From the NCBI RefSeq assembly GCF_021390395.1, contig NZ_JAJUWT010000018.1:1-64000 (forward strand): a stretch of DNA of 64,000 bases. The letters run 5' to 3'. How positions within the stretch are numbered: the stretch's first letter is position 1; each line of letters starts with the position of its first letter. Shown in pieces: positions 51,781 through 61,334 of this stretch. A program made the position numbers and the translations under genes. A model generated the notes under the pieces. It was not told the origin of the DNA, searched no databases, and saw only the letters and a list, made by a program, of their open reading frames with translations. This DNA comes from Saccharothrix sp. S26 (GTDB lineage: Bacteria; Actinomycetota; Actinomycetes; Mycobacteriales; Pseudonocardiaceae).

Positions 51781-53214
51781 TCACCGCGGTGTTGGGGGGT
51801 CGTCCAGGTCGCGGCGGATGGAGGTGGAAACGACGAGGGTGAGGACCGCTCCCGCTGTTGCGCACACGACGCCGACGAAGCACAGGGAGGCGGCGGACGC
51901 TTCGCGCACGATCGCGAGGTGGTCGGCGGTGAGAGGGACCGCTTTTCCTTCGACGTGCGTGACGACGCGGTGCTGGAAGAGGGCACCGAAGGCCGTGACG
52001 CCCACGGCCAGGCCGAGGTGGTGGCAGGTTTCGTCGATCCGGGTCGCCACATCGCTTCTCGAAGGGACGACCGAACGGGCGGCGAGGTCGCGGCGGAGTG
52101 GGATGCCCATGCCCATGCCGGCACCGAGCAGGACCATGCTCGGGAGAAGTGCCGGCCAGGCGCTGTCCGGGGCGACGAGGGCCAGCAGGCCCGCGCCGAT
52201 GGTGACGAGCAGGGCTGATGTGCCAACCGCGACGCCGGCCGAGGTGTACCTGGTGAAGCGTCGGGTGACGAGGGCCGTGCCCGTCAACGTCACGGTGAGC
52301 GGGAGCAGGAGGGCGCCGGTGGCGAGAGGTGAGTGGCCGAGCGCGTCCTGGAGGTGGAGGATCGTCAGGAAGAGTGCGGCCAGGCCGATGGCGCCGGACG
52401 CGAACGTCGTCAGTGAAACCCCTGAGAACGTGCGGTTGCCAGAGGCACGTTGCGTCAGGAGGAACACGACCAGGAAGAACGCTGCCCCGGCGAACATCGC
52501 CAGGACCGGCGTGCTGGTCCAGCCGAGGACCTGACCGCGGAGCAGGCCGAGGACCGCGAGTGCGACGCAGCCGCCGAACAAGGTGCACCCCAGCCAGTCG
52601 ACGGCACCGGCGGCGACCGGTCGGACCTCGCGCAGTGCCACCTTGCCGATCGCCTGCAACATCACCCCGGCGGGCAGGACGGACAGGAACACCAGTCGCC
52701 AGTCCACTTCCGCCAGGAGACCACCGACGACGGGCCCGAGCGCCACACCCAGCGCCGCGGCGGTGGACAGGAGGCCGAGCACCCTTCCCCGGGCCGCACC
52801 CGGGAGTTCGGCCAGCGTCGAGGCGGTCGCGAGCAGGAAGGCGGAGCCGATGCCCTGGACCCCTCGGGCGACGGAGAGCACGACCAGCGTCCCGGCCGCA
52901 CCCGCCGCCACCGAGCCGCCGGTGAACAGCAGGGCACCCAACCGGAACGCCGACCGGTGCCCGAAGCGGTCCGCCAGCGCGCCGCAGGTCACCAGCGACG
53001 CGGCAAGCGGCACGGCGTGCGCGGCGATCACCCATTGCGGCCCGCTGAAGTCGGCACCCAGTCCGGCCCGCAAGCCGGGTAACGCCATCATCACCGCGGT
53101 GCTGTCGAGCATCACCAGGAACGTGGCGGTGACCGCGGCCACGAGGGTCCACCGCCGGGTGAAGAGCGGGGTGTCCATCTCGGATGTCCGTCCTGCGGGC
53201 GACTCAGCGGCCAT
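51781..53214 (-). CDS. MFS exporter, DHA2-like
   Basis: About 477 residues with about 14 hydrophobic segments. Helix 1 reads FLVMLDSTAVMMALPGLRAG and motif A GALADRFGHRSAFRLG; helix 5 has STAAALGVALGPVVGGLLAE, the antiporter motif. ATG 53214 overlaps the end of the dehydratase-like gene by 11 bp and has GGGAGGAG upstream, so translational coupling is likely; a start at 53178 is the alternative. Linked to a stand-alone dehydratase and near a PKS, it may export a polyketide product; this is inference. Confidence 0.82.
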   Translation of the reverse strand: MAAESPAGRTSEMDTPLFTRRWTLVAAVTATFLVMLDSTAVMMALPGLRAGLGADFSGPQWVIAAHAVPLAASLVTCGALADRFGHRSAFRLGALLFTGGSVAAGAAGTLVVLSVARGVQGIGSAFLLATASTLAELPGAARGRVLGLLSTAAALGVALGPVVGGLLAEVDWRLVFLSVLPAGVMLQAIGKVALREVRPVAAGAVDWLGCTLFGGCVALAVLGLLRGQVLGWTSTPVLAMFAGAAFFLVVFLLTQRASGNRTFSGVSLTTFASGAIGLAALFLTILHLQDALGHSPLATGALLLPLTVTLTGTALVTRRFTRYTSAGVAVGTSALLVTIGAGLLALVAPDSAWPALLPSMVLLGAGMGMGIPLRRDLAARSVVPSRSDVATRIDETCHHLGLAVGVTAFGALFQHRVVTHVEGKAVPLTADHLAIVREASAASLCFVGVVCATAGAVLTLVVSTSIRRDLDDPPTPR

Positions 53215-54031
53215 CGCGCGCTGCTCCTCCCGACCGCTTCCCGCGGGCAGCCCGTCCCGGGGTCTTGGCGCCGGTCCGGTGGCGACGCATCGTGGAGAGG
53301 TCGCGGTGAGAGCTGACGACCCCTCGCAGTCGAACCACGACCGTGCCGTCCGCGGTCGTCGCGGTGTGCTGTTCACCGTCCTCTGTGGAGTAGCGCCGGA
53401 GGTCGAGGTGCGGGCCCAGCAACCGGGCCAGCTCGCGATCGTCCGCCGGAACCGGGACGTCGATCACCCGCACCGAGGAGAGGGCTTCCTGCGGGCCGGC
53501 GGAGCGGAGCAGCGCGTCCAGCGCGTCACCGGGGAGCAGGTACCCGTCGAACCGGTGGTCCGCCGCGTGCTCGGGACCGAGCTCGGGCCAACCGTCCATT
53601 TCGGGCTTTTCGGGCACGCCGAGGTGCACGGACAGCCGGGCGTACTCGACCGTCGGGACGGCGTTGACCGGCGGGCTGTCGATGCGGACGTCCACATCGT
53701 CACCTCGGCGGGTGGCGGTGACGTCGACGCGGCGCGGCCACCGTTCGGCGGGTGCGCGGAGCAGGCGCGGCAACGAGAGGTCCGAGTACCGGACCGGCGC
53801 CAGGTCCGGCGCGAAGGAGGCGGCCGCCTCGGCCGCGATCTGCACCAGTGACGCGACGGGCATGGTCGGTTGGCCGTTGACCAGGTGGTGGCGGATCTCG
53901 TCGTGGTGGTCGAGGTCGACCTCGACGTGCCACAGCGCCGCGGTGCCGTCGTATCGTTCGGGCTCCGGCAGGAACACAGCCGTCCTCGTCCGCCTGTTCT
54001 CGTCGTGCGGTGTGGACTGGTTGGGCATCAT
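53204..54031 (-). CDS. stand-alone PKS dehydratase-like (hotdog) protein
   Basis: About 275 residues that resemble a single or double hotdog domain of PKS dehydratases. The catalytic signature HxxxGxxxxP is seen as HHLVNGQPTMPVASLVQI near residue 50, and the second-half element FDGYLLPGDALDALLRSAG near 190. A C-terminal basic tail (RRHRTGAKTPGRAARGKRSG) is extra. No acyl carrier or ketoreductase part is present, so it would act in trans. Two adjacent ATGs (54031, 54028) are possible starts. It is divergent from a crotonase and overlaps the MFS exporter; the PKS lies 7 kb to the right. Confidence 0.68.
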   Translation of the reverse strand: MMPNQSTPHDENRRTRTAVFLPEPERYDGTAALWHVEVDLDHHDEIRHHLVNGQPTMPVASLVQIAAEAAASFAPDLAPVRYSDLSLPRLLRAPAERWPRRVDVTATRRGDDVDVRIDSPPVNAVPTVEYARLSVHLGVPEKPEMDGWPELGPEHAADHRFDGYLLPGDALDALLRSAGPQEALSSVRVIDVPVPADDRELARLLGPHLDLRRYSTEDGEQHTATTADGTVVVRLRGVVSSHRDLSTMRRHRTGAKTPGRAARGKRSGGAARDGR

Positions 54032-54202
54032 GACGTCCCGTCTCGGCGGGTCGGGAGGAGAGGTGAGATGAAACCACGAAACGCTCCCCGCCGGGAACCG
54101 CGACGGGTGCGCCCCGCCGGGCTTCCTCCTCCTGTCAGCGGTACTCGCCGCCGCTGTCGGCTGCCAGGGTCGGAAAACCCGTCCGTCCCATGAGGAGGTC
54201 CG

Positions 54203-54934
54203 ATGCAGGCCACGCACGTCGAGGTGGAGCGGCACGACGGCGTCCGCGTGCTGCGGCTGGCACACGGCAAGGCCAACACCCTGACCCCCGACGTGTGCCG
54301 CGAGCTCACCGCCGCGCTGGCGGCCGCCGAGGTCGACGGGGACGCGGTGGTGGTGACCGGCGCCGGGGCGATGTTCAGCGCGGGCATCGACCTGCACCGC
54401 CTGCTGGCCGACACCGGTCGGGTCGGCGAGTTCCGCGAGGCGTTGGTGGAGAGCTTCTCGGCGCTGTTCCACTACCCGCACCCGACGGTCGCGGCGGTCA
54501 ACGGTAACGCGGTCGGGGGCGGCGCGATCTGCGCGGCGGCGTGCGACTACCGGATCATGTGCCGGGGCCGCGGCCGCATCGGCACGCCGGAGCTGCGCGG
54601 GGGCATCCCGTTCCCCGACCTCGGCGTCGAGATACTTCGGCAATCCGCAAGCCCCGGGGTGCTGGTCGAACTGGCCCTGCGAGGCGCCCTGTACAGCGCT
54701 GACCAGGCGCGGGCCATCGGGCTGGTCAACGAGGTGGTGGACCCGGACCAACTGCCGGCCGCCGCCCTGGCGACCGCACGCGTGATGCGGCAGGCACCCG
54801 GCCCCCTGTACTCGTGGACCAAGCGGCAACTGCGCGGTGACGCCACCCGGCCGGACGTGACCGCGGTGTGGGACGACGACGCGGTAATCGCGAGCATCAC
54901 CTCCTACGTGGAGGGCCTCGGCCATCGGCCCTGA
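54203..54934 (+). CDS. enoyl-CoA hydratase/isomerase (crotonase) family protein
   Basis: A 243-residue crotonase. The oxyanion-hole motif is NGNAVGGGAICAAACDYRI near 100, and the second region TPELRGGIPFPDLGVEIL near 130; the crotonase Glu pair cannot be assigned safely, so hydratase versus isomerase or hydrolase is open. ATG 54203 follows GGAGG. It is divergent from the dehydratase-like gene with 171 bp between them, so they may share control. Confidence 0.85.
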   Translation: MQATHVEVERHDGVRVLRLAHGKANTLTPDVCRELTAALAAAEVDGDAVVVTGAGAMFSAGIDLHRLLADTGRVGEFREALVESFSALFHYPHPTVAAVNGNAVGGGAICAAACDYRIMCRGRGRIGTPELRGGIPFPDLGVEILRQSASPGVLVELALRGALYSADQARAIGLVNEVVDPDQLPAAALATARVMRQAPGPLYSWTKRQLRGDATRPDVTAVWDDDAVIASITSYVEGLGHRP

Positions 54935-54969
54935 GGACGGACCCCCGCTCGCACCGGGGCTTCGGTGGC

Positions 54970-55000
54970 TTGACTTGAACTCGGCTTCAACGCCGAGACT
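54970..55000 (+). promoter_or_regulatory. MerR-type promoter of ahcY, 19-bp spacer
   Basis: TTGACT (54970-54975) and GAGACT (54995-55000) are separated by 19 bp that carry a TTGAA-N6-TTCAA dyad. An overlong spacer with a dyad is the signature of MerR-family activated promoters. The same -35, spacer length, dyad and -10 recur upstream of the methyltransferase at 58.1 kb. Confidence 0.8.
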
Positions 55001-55009
55001 GGCCGGGTC

Positions 55010-55077
55010 GGAACGCCCCTGGACCCGCTGCGCCCGATCCGCTCCCCGGCCGCGGCCGGACGAGCCACGGGCGTTCC
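55010..55077 (+). promoter_or_regulatory. structured 5' leader of ahcY, candidate regulatory RNA
   Basis: Beginning about 10 bases after the -10 box, GGAACGCCC (55010-55018) pairs exactly with GGGCGTTCC (55069-55077). Inside, CCGGCCGCGGCCGG (55046-55059) forms a second hairpin. The leader ends 43 bases before the GTG start. It does not match the known SAH riboswitch consensus by eye. Confidence 0.5.
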
Positions 55078-55120
55078 ACAGAGGACCGTTCCGCACACCG
55101 CCATGACCAGGGGGAACCGC

Positions 55121-56593
<1,473 letters not shown>

Positions 56594-56602
56594 CGACGAG
56601 AG

Positions 56603-56643
56603 CGACGGCGAGGTCGGGCCATCAGGCGCCGGCCTCGCCGTCG
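56603..56643. terminator. terminator shared by ahcY and MerR gene ends
   Basis: CGACGGCGAGG pairs with CCTCGCCGTCG over a 19-base loop 9 bp past the ahcY stop; it overlaps the last codons of the convergent MerR gene. Confidence 0.65.
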
Positions 56644-57302
56644 TTCGCCGACGTTGCCACGTCCTCGGGTTCGGGCTCTCCGCACAGCTCCGAGACGAGC
56701 CGGCGAGTGGCGTCCGCGACGGCGACCTCCAGCACGGTGACCCGGCCCGTGCAGTGCAACAGGATCGTTGCGGGCCAACGACAGCTCGACTCGTGCGCCA
56801 CGAGTCCGGCGAGGACGGCGGCCAGCGCCGGGCTGCTCGGGAACGTGAACGTGAGCAGGCCGTCGCCGTGCCGCCGGGCGTGGGGGTGCGACAGCGCCCG
56901 GGACCAGTGCTCCCGGCACGTCGGGTCGACCTCACGCGGGCGTTGGGACAGCACCGCCGACAAGCTCGTGACGAGCTGCGCGGAGAACGCGGACAGCTCC
57001 GCGACCCGTTCGTTGACCTCGGCGATCCTCCTGCGGAGGGTGTCCGGCACCTGGTCGAGGTCCGCGGTGCCCGAGTCGTCCCCACAGCTGTGGATCAGCT
57101 CCCGGATCTCGTCGAGGGCCAAGCCCATGTGCTTGCCGCGGGCGATGAACCGCAGCCGGTCGACGTCGCTGTCGCCGTAGACGCGATGGCCGCTGGACGT
57201 CCGGGACGCGGCGGGGAGCAGTCCCGTGCTCTCGTAGAACCGGATCGTGGCCGGGGTGAAGCCGGTGATCTCGGCGAGCCTGGTGATGCGGATCTTCGAC
57301 AC
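56622..57302 (-). CDS. MerR-family regulator
   Basis: A 226-residue regulator. The MerR winged helix is clear (RITRLAEITGFTPATIRFYE, YGDSDVDRLRFIARGKHMGL), followed by the dimerisation coiled coil (DTLRRRIAEVNERVAELSAF). The C-terminal 90 residues form an effector region with scattered Cys (HSCGDD, PTCREHW, SCRWP, HCTG) that could bind a metal, metalloid or thiol ligand. GTG 57302 is preceded by GAGG. It lies between ahcY and a methyltransferase, both with matching 19-bp-spacer promoters, so it is the prime candidate to control them. Confidence 0.85.
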   Translation of the reverse strand: MSKIRITRLAEITGFTPATIRFYESTGLLPAASRTSSGHRVYGDSDVDRLRFIARGKHMGLALDEIRELIHSCGDDSGTADLDQVPDTLRRRIAEVNERVAELSAFSAQLVTSLSAVLSQRPREVDPTCREHWSRALSHPHARRHGDGLLTFTFPSSPALAAVLAGLVAHESSCRWPATILLHCTGRVTVLEVAVADATRRLVSELCGEPEPEDVATSANDGEAGA

Positions 57303-57388
57303 GGTGCCTCGACGCGTCCTCGGCCGAAGGTCTGGGGTGCGGTGCGGCGGGCCGCCCCGTGGGACGGCCCGCCGCGGTGCGGATCGAC

Positions 57389-58120
57389 TCAGCAGTCGCA
57401 GCCCGAGTCCGCGTGCGTGTGGCCGTTGGACGCGGCGGACACGGTCAGCGGCTTCGTGGTCGTGGTGGCCGGGCGGACGGCGCGGCCGATGACCATGGCC
57501 TCGATGAACTCCCACGCGCCCGGCATCTTCGTCTCCTGGAGGTCCGCGATCTCCAGCGACGAGTTCTGCAACGTCTGCACCGTCGGCCGGTTGCAGTGGC
57601 ACTCGTTGCCGAACCAGTACCACCCCTTCTGGATGATGTCCTGCTTGCGCGCCACCCGCGGGTCCTTGTTCCGCACGTGCTCCAGGAACAGGTACTGCCC
57701 GCCCGGCTTCAACACCCGCTCGATCTCCCGCAACGCCGGCTGCGGATCCGGCACCGTGCACAGGATCATCGCCGCCGCCACCGTGTCGAAGTACCCGTCC
57801 GGGTACGGCAACCGCTCCGCGCCCGCCACCACCAGCTGGACGCGCTTCGGGTAGTCGCGGGTCTTCTCCTCCAGCTTCGCCACCATGTGCGGGTAGGGCT
57901 CGGTCAGGATCAGCTCATCGACGGTGTCCGGGTAGTGCGGCAGGTTCAGCCCCGTGCCGGTGCCCAGCTCGATGGTCCGGCCGTACGCGGGCTTCAGGAA
58001 CTCCGCGCGCTTCTCCGACAGGCCGTAACCCTCGACCTTCGCCAGGAACTTGTCGTACATCCCGGCGAAGACGTACTTCCCCCACGTCGCGTCGTAAGCC
58101 TTCTTCAGAAGGTTTGCCAT
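57389..58120 (-). CDS. METTL7-like SAM-dependent methyltransferase
   Basis: A 243-residue class I methyltransferase. SAM-binding motif I is IELGTGTGLNLPHY near 50 and the acidic loop is LILTEPYPHMVAKL; VAAAMILCTVPDPQPALREI and RVLKPGGQYLFLEHVRNKDP follow as motifs IV-V. The later WFGNECHCNRPTVQTL resembles the METTL7/TMT1 group, whose animal members methylate small thiols. A Cys/His tail (NGHTHADSGCDC) is unusual and may bind metal or a metalloid. ATG 58120 lies behind GGAGG at a long spacing. Substrate could be a thiol, arsenic, selenium or tellurium species, or a natural product; this is not resolved by sequence. Confidence 0.83.
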   Translation of the reverse strand: MANLLKKAYDATWGKYVFAGMYDKFLAKVEGYGLSEKRAEFLKPAYGRTIELGTGTGLNLPHYPDTVDELILTEPYPHMVAKLEEKTRDYPKRVQLVVAGAERLPYPDGYFDTVAAAMILCTVPDPQPALREIERVLKPGGQYLFLEHVRNKDPRVARKQDIIQKGWYWFGNECHCNRPTVQTLQNSSLEIADLQETKMPGAWEFIEAMVIGRAVRPATTTTKPLTVSAASNGHTHADSGCDC

Positions 58121-58344
58121 GACCAGCCTGCCCTCCAAGCTGTCGACGAAGCGCAGTCCCCCGGCAAATGGGCGCGCGTGTTCGCGTCCGTTCGACGTCG
58201 CGAACGGATCGGTCCTGTGTGGTTGTCCGATGAGCGCTTCCGCGGCGGGCCGCCGAATCGTTCACCTGAGGCATTGTCGGTTCCCGGTCGCGGCGGGAGA
58301 CCGGTTGAGTGGTTCGTGGTCATCCGGGATCACTTGCTGGTCGT

Positions 58345-58375
58345 AGTCTCGTAGTTGAACCCGGCTTCAAGTCAA
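58345..58375 (-). promoter_or_regulatory. MerR-type promoter of methyltransferase gene, 19-bp spacer
   Basis: Reverse-strand TTGACT (58375-58370), 19-bp spacer with TTGAAGCCGGGTTCAA, then GAGACT (58350-58345). Identical -35, -10 and spacer length to the ahcY promoter. The expected transcript has a leader of about 220 bases before the start at 58120. Confidence 0.8.
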
Positions 58376-58693
58376 CCCCGCCACTCACCGGCATTCGCGG
58401 GCGGGACGCGGCCGACGTCACCCTTGTGGAGCAACGGTGTGTCGCGATCGGCGCACTTCGGCCACGGGAACATCACAGGTGCGACCGAAAATGCGAGCCT
58501 TCGTGCCACGACATTGCGGCGAGCGGGCGTTCGTTCTACGTTCGCTACTCGACCGGGACCAGTCGCGGGTTCCGGCCACTGTGGACGACCACCTCACGTG
58601 CTGGAGGTGGCGGCATCCCACGAACGCGGATATCCGGGGTCCTGTCGGCCGTCGATCGGCCTGCTCATCGCGCCCGCCCCACGAGGAGGTCCC
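58376..58693 (+). other. upstream region of APC permease gene
   Basis: Non-coding 318 bp. A CCACCTC/GAGGTGG hairpin with an 8-base loop lies at 58589-58610. No promoter match or known riboswitch seen. Confidence 0.4.
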
Positions 58694-60148
58694 GTGTCCC
58701 GCGCACACGAAGGTTCGTTATCCGGCCGCTCGACCATCGAACGGCCACGAGCTGCGGACAGCGTCGAAGAAGCGGTGTTCCCCGGTCGGAGCATGCTCCC
58801 CGTGACCGCGTCCTGGTGGACGTCGATCCTGGTGGCCGTCGGCGCCTCGCTCATGATCGCCGTGTCCATGGCCGAGATGGCCGCCGAGATCGGCAACGCC
58901 TCCATCTGGGTCTGGATCGCCACGGCGGTCGTCGGCGCCCTCCAGTGCCTGTTGATCGCCGAGCTGGCGTCGAGGTTCACCGGGCGCGCGGGCGGCACGG
59001 CCCAGTTCGCCTACCGGGCCACCGCCAAGGGGTCACCGACGCTGGGGGCGCTGTCGTCCTGGGCGTACTGGTTCGCCTGGACGCCCGGCATCGCGGTCAA
59101 CCTGATCCTGGCCGCGACCTACCTCAAGTCGTTGTTCTGGCCGAGCGGCAACGTGATCCTGCTGGCGGTCCTCATCGGCATCGCCCTGTACTTCATCACC
59201 GCGCTCGGGCTGCGCCTGTCCACGATGGTCAACGCGGCACTGGCCGTGGTCGCGCTCGGCGTGGTGTCCATTGTGGTGCTGACGCCGGTGTTCCACCCCG
59301 ATTCCTTCGACGTGGCCCGGATCCTGCCGACCCAGCTCCCCGAGGACGCGCCGACCGGCGGGTGGGGCGTGGCCGGCATCGTGCTGAAGTGGGTGTTCAT
59401 CGCGACCTGGGCCGCCTACGCGGCGGAGATGGCGTCGACGGTGTGCGCGGAGATCAAGCGGCCCGAGCGGTACATGAAGAGGGTCATGTCGATCTCGGCG
59501 GCCATCGCGCTCGTCGCCTTCACCCTCGTGCCGATCTCGATGTTCGGCGTCGTCGGCGTCGAGGGCCTGCAGCGCGACCCGTTCACGGTCTTCGCCGAGA
59601 TCGGCGGGATCACCCTGGGCCCGGCCGGCGAGTACGTCGTCGGGCTCGGCCTGGCCGCGGTCCTCGTGCTCGGCGCCGAGATCTTCATCATCGGCTCCTC
59701 GCGGACCATCCACCAGATGGCGCAGGACGGCCACCTGCCGAAGGTGTTCGGCCGCACGAACAAGCGGGGCGCCCCGGTGGGCTCCATCGCGTTCGACGCG
59801 GTCGTGATCATCATCATGCTGGTGGTGTTCGGCACCCGGGTCGTGAGCGTGGTGGCCGCGGCGACCTTCGGCTACCTGGTGGTGTTCGTCCTGCTGCCGA
59901 TCGCGTACCTGACGCTGCGCCGCTTCCGGCGGGACGACGACGAGGGCTTCCGGCTGGGCAAGGCGTTCGTCGGGGTGGCGGTGGTGTTGTTCCCCTTCAA
60001 CACCCTGCTGCTGGTGTTCGGCGGTCTCCAGTGGGGCGTCGAAGTGATCGTCGTCGGCTTGGGCGTGACGCTGGCGGTGATCCCGATCTCGTACTTCACC
60101 CGCAAGTCGCGGACCCGGGCCGCGGCACGCACCGGCGCCGCGGGCTGA
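58694..60148 (+). CDS. APC-superfamily amino acid permease
   Basis: A 484-residue secondary transporter with about 12 helices; the APC signature near helix 1 is SWWTSILVAVGASLMIAVSM with the usual Gly/Ala backbone, followed by FTGRAGGTAQFAYRATAKG. Charged loops include CAEIKRPERYMKRV and FGRTNKRGAPVGS. GTG 58694 has GAGGAGG; a longer N-terminus is open but lacks homology. It is divergent from the methyltransferase, so import of methionine or another amino acid for the methyl cycle is tempting, but the substrate is not shown. Confidence 0.86.
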   Translation: MSRAHEGSLSGRSTIERPRAADSVEEAVFPGRSMLPVTASWWTSILVAVGASLMIAVSMAEMAAEIGNASIWVWIATAVVGALQCLLIAELASRFTGRAGGTAQFAYRATAKGSPTLGALSSWAYWFAWTPGIAVNLILAATYLKSLFWPSGNVILLAVLIGIALYFITALGLRLSTMVNAALAVVALGVVSIVVLTPVFHPDSFDVARILPTQLPEDAPTGGWGVAGIVLKWVFIATWAAYAAEMASTVCAEIKRPERYMKRVMSISAAIALVAFTLVPISMFGVVGVEGLQRDPFTVFAEIGGITLGPAGEYVVGLGLAAVLVLGAEIFIIGSSRTIHQMAQDGHLPKVFGRTNKRGAPVGSIAFDAVVIIIMLVVFGTRVVSVVAAATFGYLVVFVLLPIAYLTLRRFRRDDDEGFRLGKAFVGVAVVLFPFNTLLLVFGGLQWGVEVIVVGLGVTLAVIPISYFTRKSRTRAAARTGAAG

Positions 60149-60151
60149 CCG

Positions 60152-60195
60152 CGTCAGGGGCGCCGCGACCGAACCCGGTCGCGGCGCCCCTGACG
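60152..60195. terminator. strong bidirectional terminator
   Basis: A perfect 19-bp stem (CGTCAGGGGCGCCGCGACC and its complement) with a GAACCC loop, 3 bp after the permease stop and 6 bp before the convergent MerR stop. Confidence 0.88.
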
Positions 60196-60201
60196 TCCGG
60201 G

Positions 60202-60618
60202 TCAACCGGCGATCTGGACCGGTGGCCGCCACACGCCCGGCTCGGGGTTCGGGCAGTTCGTGCTCGGCAGTTGGCCGACCATCGCCGAGAGCTCGTTCTT
60301 CAGCGCCTGCAAGCGCTTCATCTCGTTGTCGATCTCTTCCATGCGGTCCCGCAGCAGGACCGCGGCATCGCCACAGGGGCACGTCCCGGTGTCGCGGATC
60401 GACAGCAGGTCGTTGATCTCGCGCAGCCGGAGTCCCAGCCGTTGCGCCCCCTGGATGAACTGGAGCCGGTCGACGGCGTCCTCGCCGTAGCGCCGGTAAC
60501 CGGCTTCGGTGCGCGGCGGTTCCGGCAGCAGGCCGACGCGTTCGTAATACCGAATGCTGTCACTCGGAACCCCGGTGCGCCGGGACAAGCCCGCAACCGT
60601 CATTTGCCCAGATTCCAT
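60202..60618 (-). CDS. MerR-family metal-type regulator
   Basis: A 138-residue heavy-metal-type MerR protein: helix-turn-helix GLSRRTGVPSDSIRYYERVG, then YRRYGEDAVDRLQFI, a dimerisation helix (LLRDRMEEIDNEMKRLQALK) and a Cys pair in RDTGTCPCGDAAV with a further Cys in STNCPNPEPG, the arrangement of CadR/PbrR/ZntR-like sensors. ATG 60618 has AGGATCAGGGG; ATG 60603 is a shorter option. No metal-efflux ATPase is adjacent. It may regulate the APC gene, the methyl module or a distant gene. Confidence 0.83.
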   Translation of the reverse strand: MESGQMTVAGLSRRTGVPSDSIRYYERVGLLPEPPRTEAGYRRYGEDAVDRLQFIQGAQRLGLRLREINDLLSIRDTGTCPCGDAAVLLRDRMEEIDNEMKRLQALKNELSAMVGQLPSTNCPNPEPGVWRPPVQIAG

Positions 60619-60928
60619 GCCCCTGATCCTACTCCACCTCGTCGCTCGGGACGATCGCACGAAAGCGCCGGAGCCGGTCGTCCCATTGTCCGAACGATTT
60701 CACCGGGAACGGTCCCGGCACCATCAAAACCGGCGGATATGCAGTCCACTGGAATGAGATCATCTGCGGCACGGCGCTAATTCGCCCTGCCCGGGTCGCA
60801 TTACCCACAGAGAACTGGGACGAACGAGTGAACTTCGACACCTGATCGGAGCATGGCCCAGGTCACGTTTCACATCCCGAATACTGGGCGTGTCCATTCA
60901 TCACTTCAGCGTCACCTATCATGGCGCC
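60619..60928. other. non-coding region with likely promoter for YnfA gene
   Basis: A 310-bp gap. TATCAT (60917-60922) lies seven bases before the ATG at 60929, so the YnfA message may be leaderless. Nothing else stands out. Confidence 0.4.
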
Positions 60929-61330
60929 ATGCCCATCAAGACCGTGGTCCTGTTCGCGCTGGCCGCGCTCGCCGAGATCGGTGGGACGTGGCTGATCTGG
61001 CAGGGCCTGCGGGAGCACCGCGGCCTGCTGTGGTTGGCGGGCGGTGTGGTGGTCCTCGGGTTCTACGGTTTCGTGGCCGCGCTGCAACCGGACTCGAACT
61101 TCGGCCGCGTCCTGGCCGCCTACGGTGGTGTGTTCATCATCGGAGCGCTGGTCTGGGGCGTCGTGGTGGACAAGTTCCGCCCGGATCGCTGGGACCTCAT
61201 CGGTGTCGGGATCTGCCTGGTCGGCGTGCTGGTGATCATGTTCGGGCCGGACCGACCGGAGGCCGATGCCCACGAGGCCGAGCCCCGGCCGACCTCGGCC
61301 GACTCGCTCGTGGACACCGGCCACCGGTGA
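60929..61330 (+). CDS. YnfA/UPF0060-family small membrane protein
   Basis: A 133-residue inner-membrane protein with four helices: [20 protein letters not shown] (with the family EIGG), [40 protein letters not shown] and [17 protein letters not shown]. The family resembles small multidrug exporters, usually about 108 residues; here a polar C-terminal tail of about 25 residues ([16 protein letters not shown]) is added. I start at 60929 because family similarity begins there; there is no ribosome site, consistent with a leaderless message. Its stop is 4 bp from the convergent PKS stop. Confidence 0.85.
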   Translation: MPIKTVVLFALAALAEIGGTWLIWQGLREHRGLLWLAGGVVVLGFYGFVAALQPDSNFGRVLAAYGGVFIIGALVWGVVVDKFRPDRWDLIGVGICLVGVLVIMFGPDRPEADAHEAEPRPTSADSLVDTGHR

Positions 61331-61334
61331 TCGG

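Noticed and set aside
55007-55120. Known SAH riboswitch upstream of ahcY
   Set aside because: The leader is structured but I could not find the characteristic conserved GAGGAGCGCTGC-type core; reported only as an unclassified leader.
58694-60148. YdaO/c-di-AMP riboswitch before the APC permease
   Set aside because: The 318-bp leader lacks the recognisable conserved elements; only one simple hairpin is present.
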